Positions 63,405 through 64,000 of a DNA stretch of 64,000 nt are shown in pieces; positions within the stretch are counted from its first letter, which is position 1; every line of letters begins with the position of its first letter. The notes beneath the pieces are model-generated. The model searched no databases, was not told the origin of the DNA, and saw only the letters and a list, made by a program, of their open reading frames with translations. The stretch lies in NCBI RefSeq assembly GCF_049670895.1, contig NZ_CP187170.1, one strand, 5' to 3'. The translations under genes were made by a program, and so were the position numbers. Source of the stretch: Pasteurella sp049670895 (GTDB lineage Bacteria > Pseudomonadota > Gammaproteobacteria > Enterobacterales > Pasteurellaceae).

Positions 63405-63513
63405 AATGGTTTTATTTTTTCATCGTCAAAATTGCCCCCGATTCTAGCAAAGAACGGGTATTTTTGCACTACGGATAATGGAAGACCGCATAAGGAATTT
63501 TCTGTGAAAACGT

Positions 63514-63541
63514 TTGCTCATTGTATTTGATAGGCTATAAT
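63514..63541 (+). promoter_or_regulatory. nspC promoter with weak PurR-like overlap
   Basis: TTGCTC (63514-63519), 16-bp spacer, TATAAT (63536-63541). The 16-mer at 63504-63519 (GTGAAAACGTTTGCTC) matches eight of eleven conserved PurR positions and would cover the -35. The promoter is credible; the operator is weak. Confidence 0.65.
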
Positions 63542-63593
63542 ACGGCGCTTTAAATTTTTTGACTTTCTTATTTCATAAAGGTGATGACAGAAG

Positions 63594-64000
63594 ATGACAA
63601 CATTACAGACTCCTTATTATTTGATTGATAAAAGCAAACTGTTACGCAATATGGAAAAAATTGCCTATTTGCGTGAAAAATCGGGGGCAAAAGCATTGCT
63701 TGCATTGAAATGTTTTGCCACGTGGGGCGTGTTTGATTTTATGAGCCAATATATGGATGGCACAACCTCATCTTCCCTTTATGAAGTGAAATTAGGCAAA
63801 GAAAAATTTGGTGGTGAAACGCACGCTTACAGTGTGGCGTATAGCGAAGCCGAAATTGATGAAGTGGTCGCGAATGCGGATAAAATTATTTTTAACTCCA
63901 TTAGTCAATTACATCGCTTTGCTGAGCGTGCCACGGGCTTACAACGTGGTTTACGTGTGAATCCTCGTGTGAGTACCTCAAGTTTTATTCTTGCTGATCC
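63594..64000 (+). CDS. nspC: Carboxynorspermidine decarboxylase, N-terminal part
   Basis: The first 135 residues are visible, and the gene runs off the right edge. Starts MTTLQTPYYLIDKSKLLRNM with AAAGG upstream. PLP-lysine region GAKALLALKCFATWGVFD, and SSLYEVKLGKEKFGGETH follow, as in the alanine-racemase-fold CANSDC family. It decarboxylates carboxy(nor)spermidine in the alternative polyamine route, which links it to ornithine decarboxylase (speF) elsewhere in the window. Confidence 0.92.
   Translation, partial: MTTLQTPYYLIDKSKLLRNMEKIAYLREKSGAKALLALKCFATWGVFDFMSQYMDGTTSSSLYEVKLGKEKFGGETHAYSVAYSEAEIDEVVANADKIIFNSISQLHRFAERATGLQRGLRVNPRVSTSSFILAD

Overview
The window is chromosomal DNA from a member of the Pasteurellaceae. 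The Haemophilus-type DNA uptake word AAGTGCGGT and its complement recur throughout, inside genes and as inverted pairs that form terminators. Gene content and several gene strings (purH-purD-glyA; cmk-rpsA-ihfB-lapA-lapB-pyrF-yciH; ybfE-fldA-fur; menE-mscK-aroC-mepA-tauE-lpxM) match that family. I cannot name the species from sequence alone. It is not a bare Haemophilus influenzae gene order: blocks that are apart there are joined here.

Layout. Positions 1-3816 hold a haem-acquisition locus: the end of a TonB-dependent receptor, a secreted non-lipidated hemophilin-like haemophore, and a Slam-type outer-membrane translocon. Positions 4044-8492 hold purH, purD and glyA behind a PurR operator. 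Positions 8700-18539 (mostly minus strand) are the queA-tgt-yajC-secD-secF group, split between tgt and yajC by a nickel ECF-type transporter (nikK, L, M, Q, O) and its divergent MerR-type regulator. Positions 18637-21125 hold a possible small RNA, dps and prfC. Positions 21220-28991 hold purC, an SDR-like protein, argG, a VirK/YbjX protein, ornithine carbamoyltransferase and ornithine decarboxylase. Positions 29343-34751 hold cmk to yciH. Positions 34990-46736 hold sirB2-like, gyrA, ubiG, fur, fldA, ybfE, ybfF, seqA, menE and a large MscK-type channel. Positions 46740-56741 hold aroC, mepA, tauE-like, lpxM, apt, dnaX, a Na+/H+ antiporter, a RidA protein, a YwiC-like membrane protein and a Sel1-repeat protein. 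Positions 56796-63404 (minus) hold parE and parC with a complete C5-methyltransferase/HNH-endonuclease pair inserted between them. The window ends inside nspC.

Most of this is housekeeping. The accessory or unusual parts are: (1) the receptor/haemophore/Slam locus at the left edge; (2) the restriction-modification pair inside the parE-parC operon; (3) the nickel island inside the queA-tgt-yajC-secDF cluster, with a structured leader and a small hydrophobic ORF directly upstream of yajC; (4) an A10 slippage tract in dnaX that enters a stop within a few codons in both other frames; and (5) a likely short RNA between dps and queA. No tRNA, rRNA, CRISPR array, transposase gene or prophage was seen.
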